This document shows positions 8,696 through 17,840 of a stretch of DNA of 64,000 nucleotides, piece by piece (the stretch's first letter is position 1; every line of letters begins with the position of its first letter). This DNA comes from Plantago major (lineage: Eukaryota; Streptophyta; Magnoliopsida; Lamiales; Plantaginaceae): the NCBI GenBank assembly GCA_026545765.1, contig CM048840.1, forward strand, positions 17,550,765 through 17,614,764. The letters run 5' to 3'. Made by a program: the position numbers and the translations under genes. The notes beneath the pieces were generated by a model that made no database searches, was not told the DNA's origin, and was given only the letters and a program-made list of their open reading frames with translations.

Positions 8696-10619
8696 ATGGA
8701 TGAAGATAAGAAAAATGGAAGTAGTGTATGTGTAACAGGTGGAACAGGCTTCCTTGCGACATGGCTTATTAAGAGGCTTCTTCAACATGGTTACTCTGTT
8801 AACACCACCATAAGATCACCTCATCCTGCAGGTAATTAATTAGTTTTATATGTATATATGGATTAATCTCGCTTTCTCTTCACACTCACTAATCCTTGCG
8901 TTAGCTTAAATCTCTGTAATTGGGATGAAATTGCTAGAGATCTGAAAGAGCTTTGAATTCACTTTTTAGTGATTATTATTGGTATTGGAGAATCAATATG
9001 ATATAAATGACTAGAAGTTCGAGCTTTTAGATGGGTGGAATCTCTCAATTATCAATTGGATGATATGGGATATGTGGTATTGCTATGTATGAGTATGACT
9101 GCTAAGTCCAGCTTACATGTACATTTGTTTATTACATTCTCTTGGCGGGTTTATGTATGACTTAAGCTTGAACAGTAATGGGATTAAAAGGAAAAAGGAT
9201 CCTTCCTATTCTGTAAAATTTAGAATCAGTGAACAATGGAAGCTTTTCTGATGTTTTCAGACAGTAGTAATTTAAAGAGTACAGAGGTTGCAAGCTGTTT
9301 TATTAATTAAAATGGAGTCGAAAATAGAAACGTTTTGTGGTTTTCGATGGTTCGAATTTGTAAGGAGGTGATTCTCTTCGTTACTGAAAGTTCAGCAGCT
9401 CTTGTTCTCCATGCACTAGCTAGTTGTGTCCTGAGTGTGATACTCAATTGAAATCTCGGTTTTAGATATACCAGTTCTAATGAGATTTTTAATCCATGGT
9501 GCTACCTATGATTTATGACTAATATGAGATATGAGTAAATTAGTCCTGTTCTTGCCGCTACAACTTTGAATGGTTTTCTCCAGATAGCAAAAAGGACACA
9601 TGCTATCTTACAGACTTGCCAGGTGCATCTGACAGGCTGCAGATTTTCAATGCTGATCTTGACAAACCGGACAGCTTCGCTGCAGCCATCAGAGGATGCA
9701 TTGGAGTTTTCCACACTGCACACCCAATGGAATGGGATGAGAATGAAACAGAAGAAGTCAAGACCAAAAGAGTTATTGGTGGTATGTTAGGGATCTTGCA
9801 AGCTTCCCTTGATTCAAAAACTGTGAAACGGTTTGTGTATACCGCTAGCATATCGTCTGCCCTATTCAGTGGGAAGGAGTTGGACGTTATTGACGAAACC
9901 GCATGGACTGATGTGGATTTCATCAGGAGTTTAGGGCTATATGGAGGAGCATATGTTATAACCAAGGCATTGGCGGAGAAAACAGCTCTAGATTTTGGGG
10001 AGAAACACGGTTTGGAAGTTGTGACATTGCTTCCTACTTGGATACATGGTCCTTTCTTAGGTCCTCGTTGTCCTAATTCAGTCCGCGTTTCATTGGCCTT
10101 AATATTTGGTATGTTCTTGGCAATAGCTGAAGTTTTTGTAACTTGCTGAAGTTTTTCAAGAATGTGTTCATGTAATCTTATAATGGATGCAGGTGATGAG
10201 GAAAATTACAAGTACCTGGTGAGTTCCAGCTTCGTGCACGTGGATGATGTGGCGAGAGCCCATGTTTTCCTATTCAAGCACCCTAAGGCGAAAGGTCGCT
10301 ACGTCTGCTCAGCTACTGAAGTTACAATGGATAAGTTGCATGAGTTTATGTCTGCTAGATACCCTGAGTTTCAACTACCAAGCATAGAGTAAGTTCCAAC
10401 TTTCTTCAACCTCTATTTATTGCTAGTAAGTTCTTGATCATTACACCTGTACTAATCTAGCTCACACACAAATGCAGATCCTTGAAGAATGTACAGCCAG
10501 TTAAATTTTCTGGTCTTTCATCAAGAAAGTTATTGGAAACTGGATTTGAGTACCAATATGGACTAGAGGAAATGTTTGATGGAGCAATTCAAAGCTGCAA
10601 GGAGAAGGGCTTTCTGTAG
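8696..10619 (+). CDS. NADPH-dependent reductase of the DFR / vestitone reductase family (SDR108E type)
   Basis: Four exons with GT-AG introns: 8696-8831, 9584-10108, 10193-10388 and 10478-10619. They total 999 bases and predict 332 residues, the usual length (about 325-340). Near the N-terminus is the Rossmann nucleotide-binding loop VTGGTGFLATWL, after MDEDKKNGSSVC. SVNTTIRSP follows, where an Arg normally contacts NADPH. The catalytic Y-x-x-x-K is present as YVITK, before ALAEKTALDFGEKHGLEVVTL. FVHVDDVARAH and a C-terminal CKEKGFL are typical of the family. The protein reduces a ketone or carbonyl of a flavonoid- or phenylpropanoid-type substrate with NADPH in the cytosol. By eye it is closest to vestitone reductase (NADLDKPDSFAAAI, SVNTTIR), but the true substrate cannot be told. 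Intron phases (1, 1, 2) join without a frame break and no damage is visible. The start chosen is the first ATG, 15 codons before the glycine loop. Confidence 0.9.
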
Positions 10620-10789
10620 GCTTTGTTGGTTTAATGTCAATAATACATAGGGCTCTTCCACAATTGTTTTTCTCTAGTTCATGTTTGGGGTGATAAATGT
10701 AACAATATTTTTGTTTGAAATGATCATGTATACAAACTCAGTCAAAAAAACTGAGTTTCATTCTGATAAAGCTTAGTTACTAAAGTATA

Positions 10790-10921
10790 GTTATATAATG
10801 CAAAATTTTATAATATAATTTAACATCTTACATTTGCGATTTAAAATTAATTCGTAGTCAAAGTTGGAGACAGTTGACCCAAAAAAGTCAAAGTGGTAAG
10901 TATGTGTTGGGACGGAGGAAG
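10790..10921. mobile_element. Truncated Stowaway-type MITE (one terminus)
   Basis: The right end, gggacggaggaagta at about 10909-10923, is the conserved Stowaway (Tc1/mariner) terminus followed by TA. The 100 bp before it, with ttcgtagtcaaagttggaga and aaaaaagtcaaa, aligns with the right half of the complete Stowaway at 24300-24556. No matching left terminus was found, so it is a half element lying downstream of the reductase gene. Confidence 0.6.
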
Positions 10922-10923
10922 TA

Positions 10924-11339
10924 TCATGTTATTTTACTTTTTTTAATTCCCATATTTTAATTATATTTTTCATTTTTTTTTACTTACAACTGAATTTGGC
11001 AGGAGTTCACATGTATGACATGCGAGCTGGTCAAAGTCAATGGTCATGTGATATAATTGCCACCTCAGCAAATTAGTACATTAAAATAGGAAAACTGAAA
11101 GTTTAGAACTAAAGTTGACACCCCGACCAAAGTTAAGGACTAAAGTTGACACTCCCACGAAACGTGAAAATACATGTGCCAAACTCCCAAAACATTATAC
11201 GAATTAATTAGTCAAATTTTAAAACTAATACATAAAATTAATAATTAGTTCCAAAGAAAACTTTCCATTTTACTATTCTTCGGTCAACTGTCTTCGACTT
11301 TAACCACAAATTACTCTTGAAGTATAATTATTAATTAAA
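10924..11339. other. Intergenic, nothing recognised
   Basis: Contains a short local repeat (ctaaagttgacac, twice near 11110-11150). No gene is supported. Confidence 0.4.
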
Positions 11340-11572
11340 TTTTCATTATATGATTTTATTAAAATTATTTATTAATTATTATATTTGAAGAGTAATTTGT
11401 GGTTAAAAGAAAAAGCAAAGCAAAATAGAAAATTTTTTTTTAACAATATAATTAGCAATATTGATCAAAATATATACTACATATATATACTTGGATCACT
11501 GGAAGATGGGGAAGGTTCAGATCTCTTCTAATAGCGGTGAAGAGATCTACCATCAAACTTTCATAATGGTCT
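11340..11572 (-). pseudogene. Fragment of the SASA esterase gene (exon 1 end plus intron)
   Basis: The segment aligns with 22945-23153 of the esterase gene: part of the intron (tattgatcaaaatatatac) and then the 3' end of the first exon (ggatcactggaagatgggg and onward). Homology stops abruptly near 11572, in the middle of the exon, where the sequence becomes unrelated. This copy keeps a clean splice junction (ATCCAA followed by GTATATA on the minus strand). The copy at 23060 has four extra A residues there. It therefore preserves an older state of the gene. It is a small duplicated piece, not a gene. Confidence 0.75.
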
Positions 11573-11917
11573 AAATACACAACCAAACACGGTGTTAGTT
11601 TCATATATCCATTCCATTGGACCCACACATGTTATGGTCTGGGGCAAAGTCCATGGACCAATTAATCCATTCTTTTATAGTTGTATCAACTTTTTCTAAA
11701 AGAATCGTTTATTGTATAAATTCAATTTTCTTTTTTAAATTTGCGATTATGCATAGCGATGGCAATTTGGTTTGTCGAACACAATCAAACGAGTTTCAAC
11801 AAGTCCGAAGGTACACTATAAGTCGGGCTTGGGCTTACGATTGGAGGCCGAGGCCAAGCCAAGCCTAATTCTCAAGCGCGTAGGGCCGGCTTGACATATA
11901 TATATGTACCTACTCTA
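11573..11917. other. Intergenic, nothing recognised
   Basis: Includes a GC-richer stretch (about 11800-11895) with gggcttgggctt and gccaagccaagcc. This looks like part of another repeat, interrupted by the Harbinger insertion (cgggtcggcccgg continues at 15841), but I cannot delimit it. Confidence 0.35.
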
Positions 11918-12372
11918 TAAGACTACCCGCATTGGGTGACGGCTCGGTGATGCGTCACCGGCCTGTGACGAGATCCGTGACGAGATTTTGCTGCATTGGG
12001 TGACGCGTCACGGAGCCGTCACGGAATTTCGAATTTTTTTTTTATTTTTTTACATATTTAACATATTGTAAGAGGGTTTAGAAGTTGAAATTAGTAAAAT
12101 TGCATTTTTTAAACTCGTTTTATAATTTATTGGGCAAGAGGCAGGAATATATTACAACAAACCGCTTAAAATTTAAAAACTAAATGGAAATGCAACAAAC
12201 ACACAACACACGAATGCATTAAACAAAGAAACATACACTACACGATTGGTGAAGCTCAATCTCCACGGTCAACGCATTCTCCAAATATGTTCCATCAAGT
12301 CCCTTTGGAGTTCTTCATGCATGCACCTACTGGGCATTTGCCGTGAAAAGTTCATGTATTCCGGGATAGAGT

Positions 12373-13588
12373 TTATTGTTGATTGTGCTCGACAATCTGA
12401 ACTCCGTCAATCACATGGGGTACATTCTCACGGGTATCTTGTTCGAACTCTTCGATTTCCTTGTCATAATTTAGGTATTTGTGGCGCTCATCCTCAACTA
12501 TCATGTTGTGGAGTGTGATGCAGCAATCCATAATCTTTTTGAGTGTCTCCCTGTTGTGTGCAAGGGCAGGATTTCGTACAATTGCAAATCGTGCTTGCAG
12601 TACTCCGAAAGCACGTTCCACATCTTTCCGGCAAGACTCCTGACGCTCAGAGAATTTGGCTTCTTTGTGCGTTACCGGATTCGGGATGGCAGGAACAAAT
12701 GTAGCCCAAGCTGGGTAGATGCCATCGGTTAGGTAGTAAGGCATGTTGTACTGATGGCCATTGACCTCAAAGTTAATCTGAGGTGCCGTTCAGGAGATCG
12801 TCGAACACCGGTGAACGTTGCACGATCGACAAGTCATTGTATTTTCCGGAAATCCCGAAGAATGAATGCCATATCCAAGTATCTTGGGATGCTACTGCTT
12901 CTAAAACAAGGGTAGGCGTTTTGCTTCTGCCTTGAAATTGACTGTGCCACGCCTTGGGACAGTTCTTCCATGTCTAGTGCATACAATCGATACTCCCAAG
13001 CATGCCCACAAATCCTCTTGCAGCGTTGATTGCCAGAATCCTTCGAGCATCGACCTCGTTGGCCCTCCGCATATATGTTGGACCAAACTCAGCCACCACA
13101 GCATCACAAAAACGCGAAAGACACTTAAGGGCCGTGCTTTCACCAAGTCGGCAATACTCGTCAACCGAGTCAGCAGAAGCCCCATAAGCTAGCATATGAA
13201 TGGTTGCGGTACATTTTTGTAGTGTGGTTAACCCCGGTCGGCCAAGACCATCTGGCTTGCACACAAAGTAATCATCTTGATGCACTACACCAGCAATCAC
13301 CCGTTCGAACAACGACCTCTCCATTCTGAATCTCCGTCGAAATTTATCTGCATATGGTGGGTTAACCCCGAAGTAGTCTTCCTCCAATTGTTTGCCACGC
13401 TCTTCTCGACTTCTGTCAATGTAAGCACGCTTCTTCTTAGGCCGTCGTGGCTCGTCCGGTTGTTGATGTTGCTGGAATTGTTGGATCATATTTGGTACAT
13501 TTTGCATTATCATGGTTTGGATTTGTGCGAAAGGATTGGATGAAGAAGAACCAAGAAAGCTTTCATCATCAGATGATGAATTGGACAT
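12373..13588 (-). pseudogene. PIF/Harbinger DDE_Tnp_4 transposase, damaged
   Basis: The reading starts at 13588 with a Ser/Gln-rich leader, then the HTH-like part (FRRRFRMERSLFERVI, ...LQKCTATIHMLAYG...DEYCRLGESTALKCL). The first catalytic Asp lies in MLGSIDCMH. The second lies in the stretch after it (NDLSIVQRSPVFDDLL). PYYLTDGIYPAW and ESCRKDVERAFGVLQ, with the catalytic Glu, follow, and the protein ends near 12373. Two lesions are visible: a TAG in place of the conserved Trp after CMH (12972-12974), and a frame change near 12787 just before INFEVNGHQYN. The family is normally about 400 residues, and this copy has that extent apart from the lesions. The enzyme would cut and paste the element together with its Myb-like partner. 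Confidence 0.8.
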
Positions 13589-14318
13589 GATTATCTTTGG
13601 AAAATTGAAGTAGATAGAGTGTTTTCTGTGTAGTTAAGAAAATGGAAGAAGGGATGAATGCAAGTAGTTTGTTGTGTATAAAAATGTGTTCTATGGTTGC
13701 ATTATATAGACAGGTTGTCTGAGATGTGTGACTCATTTCTTAGTCATAGCTGAGTCAGAATGCATTGGATTTCTCATTAATTGAAGATAAGATGTCTGAG
13801 ATGTATGACTCATTTCTGACAAAGCAAAGATAAGATGCCTGACAAAGTAAGGATAAATCACAAGACTTACTTTCCGTAACTCAAATAATTCAAACTCAAA
13901 TTCATATTCAAATTCACAAAAACATCTAAGAATGTTTAAATACTGAAAACCTAACTTGCTGGAAAGGAAACCTAATACAAAACGAATTCTAACAACTATT
14001 AAAAATTACAAAAAGTGCCCAAAACTTATAAAAATGCGATTTTAACCCTCCAAACGATCTCCGTTGGCCGAAATCCATCGTACATCATGGAGACGCGATG
14101 ACTTTTACTCAGAACACCATTTCTGCATGGAAAACACTAAGCTTTCATCGAAATCTGACACTTCATTTTCACATCAAAAGCACACTGATTTTATTACAAC
14201 GGACACTTGGAAGAGTAAAACACAAACAAGCCACACTTCGGGAAGTAAAAAACAAACAAGCAAACTAAAACAAGCAAACCGAAACAAGCAAACTAAAACA
14301 AGCTCTCAACTTCAGCCA

Positions 14319-15476
14319 TTACTCGGACGGAAACAATTCCTTCTGCAGTGCATCACAAACTCCCTTATGTGCTGCGGTCAAGTTAGCATAGTTCCCCATA
14401 AGTGTCATCCACATGTCCATCTTCTTCTCCTTCATCCTACGTTCTTCCTTTTGCCGGGCAAACTCCGACTGCCTTTCAAACTCAAGGTATTGGTGATAAC
14501 TTTCATTAAAGTTAACCCATCCCTCGCTCATTGCATCCATTGAGGAGTTGCCGGAACTACCACCTCTAGCCATCTTCTTTGCCTTGTCACGACCCATAGG
14601 ACGTTTGCTAGGCGTGACACTGACACTGTCCTCACTGGGGCGCTTGCTCCCACTACTAGCACCTGCTGATGCCATTGGTTGGTCATCATCAACTAGAACA
14701 TCAACCCTCGGAGTTGTTGCGGCCTTCTTGTATGTTTCCTCCAAGTTCATCCTCGTTTCCCACTCTGGGTACTGTTTCATGGCATCCCACTGCTTGAATA
14801 GGTTGAATCCGGCGTTACAACCGGACTTCTCTTTGTAGAATTCCTGGGCTGTTTCAGTTACATTGGCTTCATTGTAGCCACTCCGATCGCCGACAACCCT
14901 AGTAGCACGATCCACACAAATCACCCACCAATTAATGTCATCTCTCATCCGCTTAAATCTGAGACGAAGTGAATCATGACTCCGCTTTTTTTCCAAACCG
15001 GACATCCTCCCATCTCTCCGCACGTCCTCGAACTTCTCCTCGACTTTCTTAAACGAACTTGCATACCTTTGATTCGTGCCAATGATCGGATTTGCGCTAA
15101 CGGCCATGTAACAAGAGATGAGAACCAAGTCCTCATTCGTGTTGTAGGGTGAGCCACGTCCTTCGCCTTTATTGGTCGTCCCTCCTTCCGTGTCTTTGGC
15201 TTTCCCTTTCCCACGCCTCCGGATCGGTTGAATTTCAGTGCGTCTGGGAACAACTTCCGGTGGTGCTTGCGAAAACATTGGTGTTTGTGAGATTGGAGAA
15301 TGGTAATTTTGAGTGTAGGGGTCTTCGTACGAGCTTTCGAACAAAGGGCGAACAAAGCTCGGTTGGGATTGTGGAGAGGTGTCTTTGTTAAGCTTTTTCA
15401 TGCAATCTTCGTAGGCTTCGGGTGTGTTTTCTTGCATCCACCTCAGAGTTTCCGGAGTGAACAAGTTTCCGTCCAT
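14319..15476 (-). CDS. Harbinger Myb/trihelix-like partner protein (ORF1)
   Basis: A 385-residue open frame starts MDGNLFTPETLRWM. The middle third (YNTNEDLVLISCYMAVSANP, ...NWWVICVDRATRVVGDRSGYNE) is the Myb/SANT-like trihelix found in Harbinger ORF1 proteins and No-apical-meristem-associated proteins. A Ser-rich, basic linker (KRPSEDSVSVTPSKRPMGR) and a charged C-terminal helix (ARQKEERRMKEKKMDMWM) follow. In characterised Harbinger systems this protein brings the transposase to the element ends and into the nucleus. Unlike its transposase neighbour, this frame is uninterrupted. It could also have been annotated as a host gene, but the position inside the TAA-flanked element argues for a transposon gene. 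Confidence 0.75.
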   Translation of the reverse strand: MDGNLFTPETLRWMQENTPEAYEDCMKKLNKDTSPQSQPSFVRPLFESSYEDPYTQNYHSPISQTPMFSQAPPEVVPRRTEIQPIRRRGKGKAKDTEGGTTNKGEGRGSPYNTNEDLVLISCYMAVSANPIIGTNQRYASSFKKVEEKFEDVRRDGRMSGLEKKRSHDSLRLRFKRMRDDINWWVICVDRATRVVGDRSGYNEANVTETAQEFYKEKSGCNAGFNLFKQWDAMKQYPEWETRMNLEETYKKAATTPRVDVLVDDDQPMASAGASSGSKRPSEDSVSVTPSKRPMGRDKAKKMARGGSSGNSSMDAMSEGWVNFNESYHQYLEFERQSEFARQKEERRMKEKKMDMWMTLMGNYANLTAAHKGVCDALQKELFPSE

Positions 15477-15834
15477 GTCGCCGGAAAATTGAAGTGGAGA
15501 TGGTTGGTGTTTTGGAGTGAAGAGAGTGTTTTAAGTTTATTTAAGAGAGAAAGAGGAGTTGGAGATGGGATGATCCAAATATAGTCAAGACTGATCTCAT
15601 TTTATAGATCTCGAAAAAATAAAGCCGTTGGTGATTTTTATTTATTTTTTGCATTTTTATTTTGAAAGTTATAACCGTTTGAAATTTAAATGGAAATTTA
15701 AAAAAAAAATGAAGAGGACACATTTAAAAGGCTGCTGCCATCACAAACTCTCCCGTCACTATGTGATGGAGAAGCGTCTTGACAGCGGTGGCGTCATAGC
15801 TTCTTGATCTGACGAAATGCAATGCACTGCCTAA

Positions 15835-16183
15835 CCAATACGGGTCGGCCCGGACAAGACCCTAGTCGTGTACATGATTTAAAATTTTGTGAGTAAATGA
15901 AAATGATTATATTTGAGTTTTTATAAAGTATGACGACGGGATCAGGAAAAAAGAGAATCAACCAAAATTCCCAGGGTAATTTGAGTTTCGTTTAAATAAA
16001 TTAAAATTCTAATGTTAATTCCAACAGTAGAAATTAAAAAGTGAAGGAGAAGTAGGCAAATCCAACAAGTGGAATAATAAAAGTAAAGCATAAATTAAGC
16101 AAATTAGCAGGCGTACAGACCGAGAAATTAAACTCCCATGTATTGTTACAGGCTGCAGGACACAACATATACTAATATAACTA
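15835..16183. other. Intergenic spacer between Harbinger and MuDR-type elements
   Basis: No gene or repeat boundary recognised, apart from the end of the GC-richer stretch split by the Harbinger insertion. Confidence 0.4.
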
Positions 16184-16192
16184 GCTAGTGTG

Positions 16193-16381
16193 GGGAAAAA
16201 GGCAGATTTGGTCCACTTCTTTGGGGTCATTGTGACGCGCAAACAGCACAATGTAATCGTTGGTAATTTTGATTCGGAACTATTTAAAGTTGGCAAGTTT
16301 CATACAAAATCGGCTGAGGTGGCAGTTTTCTTGATGAGTTGGCAATGAAACCACACTCTTGGTCAAAAAAATTGACTTCCA
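16193..16381 (+). repeat. MULE-1 left terminal inverted repeat
   Basis: It matches the complement of 22253-22450 with only about three substitutions over the outer 165 bp. A small length difference follows near the inner end (cttggtcaaaaaa against ctttccgctcttagtcaaaaaa). Confidence 0.9.
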
Positions 16382-16547
16382 CGTGTATTTGAGGCACACA
16401 TCAGCCGAGTTGGTGGAAGAAAAGCAGGAAACTTATAGTTTTCCCTCCAAAATTCATTTCCCCCAATAAAAGGAACAATCCTAACACAATTTCCCCCAAT
16501 TATTCATTCTCACACATCTCATCAACCCTAAACTCTAAATTCCGAAA

Positions 16548-17186
16548 ATGTCGAGCAATAGCAGTAGTATGAATGGAAGTTCGCACAACAATCGAAGATT
16601 GGTTAACAAACCTGTGCCGAATTGCTATCATGGTTCGAAGCCATGACACGTCATGGACTGATGAAAATCTAGGCCGCCGTTTTATGAATTTTGTCAACAA
16701 GGTGAGTTTCTGTTGAATTGATGTTATTGGGCAATGTTTGGGTGGTTGCTCTGTTTTTTTATTTTGTCATGATTTTGGTTAAATTTTTGTTTATTTTGGT
16801 TTAATTTGTGTTAGGGAATTGCGGAAGCAACACGGAAACACTGTAACTTTTGGGCTTGGTATGACGATGAAATGTGTCTTAGATCGAAGGAAGTGATACC
16901 TGGCTTGCTAAGGAAAATAGGCAGATTGGAGGTCAAGGTGAAGGAACTAACTGATGAGGTGGAAGAACTCACTGAAGATAATGTCGAGTTGATTGCAATA
17001 AGCGAACGTAAGGAAGCTGAGATCCTGAAATTGAAGAAAAAACAGAGCCAAGACGATTTGATTGCAATAATCGAACTCAAGGAAGTTGAGATCATGAAAT
17101 TGAAGAAAAAACAGAGCCAACAGATGGTGTTGGTACTTGCTATGTTCATCACTGTGTTGGTGTTGGTGTTTTCAGTTATGTATTAG
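16548..17186 (+). pseudogene. GRF-type zinc finger / coiled-coil protein carried by MULE-1
   Basis: Two exons are visible: 16548-16701 (donor GTGAGT) and 16815-17186. The first starts MSSNSSSMNGSSHNNRR and should hold the GRF finger. Its recognisable part, SWTDENLGRRF, lies in another frame from the ATG, so a one-base shift has occurred near 16640. The first Cys-containing part reads PNCYHGS, and the usual N-C after RRF reads N-F. Exon 2 continues CNFWAWYDDEM, typical of GRF fingers. A heptad-rich coiled coil (KVKELTDEVEELTEDN...) contains an internally repeated LKKKQSQ unit. A C-terminal hydrophobic segment looks like a membrane anchor. Short GRF-finger proteins of this kind (At4g04775-like) are numerous in plants; their function is unknown to me. 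Confidence 0.65.
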
Positions 17187-17353
17187 GGTAGAGTTTACAA
17201 GAATTGGTAGTAAACCAACTTAATTTTCCAAGGCAATAGAAGTTGGGTTAATTTGATGTATTTTGAAGAATTATGGAATGAATATTTTCTTGTTGTTCAA
17301 TTAGTGTTTTATTTCTTGTTGTTCAATTAGTGTGTTATGTTGGAATCATTATA

Positions 17354-17576
17354 TGTGCCATGGGACTGCACATGGCACAATATCACTGTGCCATGGGACT
17401 GCACATGGCACAATATCACTGTGCCATGGGACTGCAGCATGTGCCATGGGACTGCAGCATGTCCCATTGCAGTGTGCCATGGCACAATATCCCTGTGCCA
17501 TCGGACTACATCCATGTGCCATTCAGTGTGCCATGGCACAATATCCCTGTGCTATGGGACTGCATCCATGTGCCAT
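17354..17576. repeat. Self-complementary minisatellite between convergent MULE genes
   Basis: Near-perfect 33-bp units (gtgccatgggactgcacatg followed by gcacaatatcact) are repeated about twice. They pass into 20-bp units (gtgccatgggactgcagcat, twice) and then roughly 50-bp units ending atccatgtgccat. GTGCCATG and CATGGCAC alternate, so many parts can pair as hairpins. It sits 168 bp after the GRF gene's stop and 265 bp from the transposase gene's stop. Overlapping frames across it have no coding meaning. Confidence 0.85.
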
Positions 17577-17840
17577 AACAAATACCAACATAAATTAAAC
17601 ATAAATCCTACATATTGATAATCCCATCAACAAAAACAAGTGAACAACTGATCAAAACAAATGATAACAAGTGATAATCCAACATAAATCCTACATATTG
17701 ATCATTCTTGAAATAGTTCATAATTCAACAAAAGCCAAAACAGATTCTTAGTCTAGATTACATGCCACAACTAATCAAAACAAATGATTTCCAACAAGGC
17801 AGATTATCCCATCAACAAAACAAGTGAACAAGTTAGTACA

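Larger units (their letters stand above)
11921..15831 (-). mobile_element. PIF/Harbinger DNA transposon
   Basis: The 3.9-kb element carries the two genes typical of the superfamily, both on the minus strand: a Myb/trihelix-like DNA-binding protein (14319-15476) and a DDE transposase (12373-13588). It is flanked by TAA on both sides (11918-11920 and 15832-15834), the expected 3-bp duplication. The termini (gactacccgcattgggtgac at left; complement of the right end ggcagtgcattgcatttcgt) share the GCATTG core but are otherwise poorly matched. Subterminal GTCACGG/CCGTCAC motifs repeat at both ends (11934-12030 and 15750-15800). The transposase is damaged, so the copy would need help from another element to move. 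Confidence 0.8.

Noticed and set aside
11617-11868. 83-codon plus-strand frame
   Set aside because: No recognisable motif. It spans repeat-like GC-rich sequence and has no splice or homology support.
17327-17618. Four overlapping open frames on both strands at 17.3-17.6 kb
   Set aside because: They are by-products of the GTGCCATG minisatellite; all are repeats of the same few residues.
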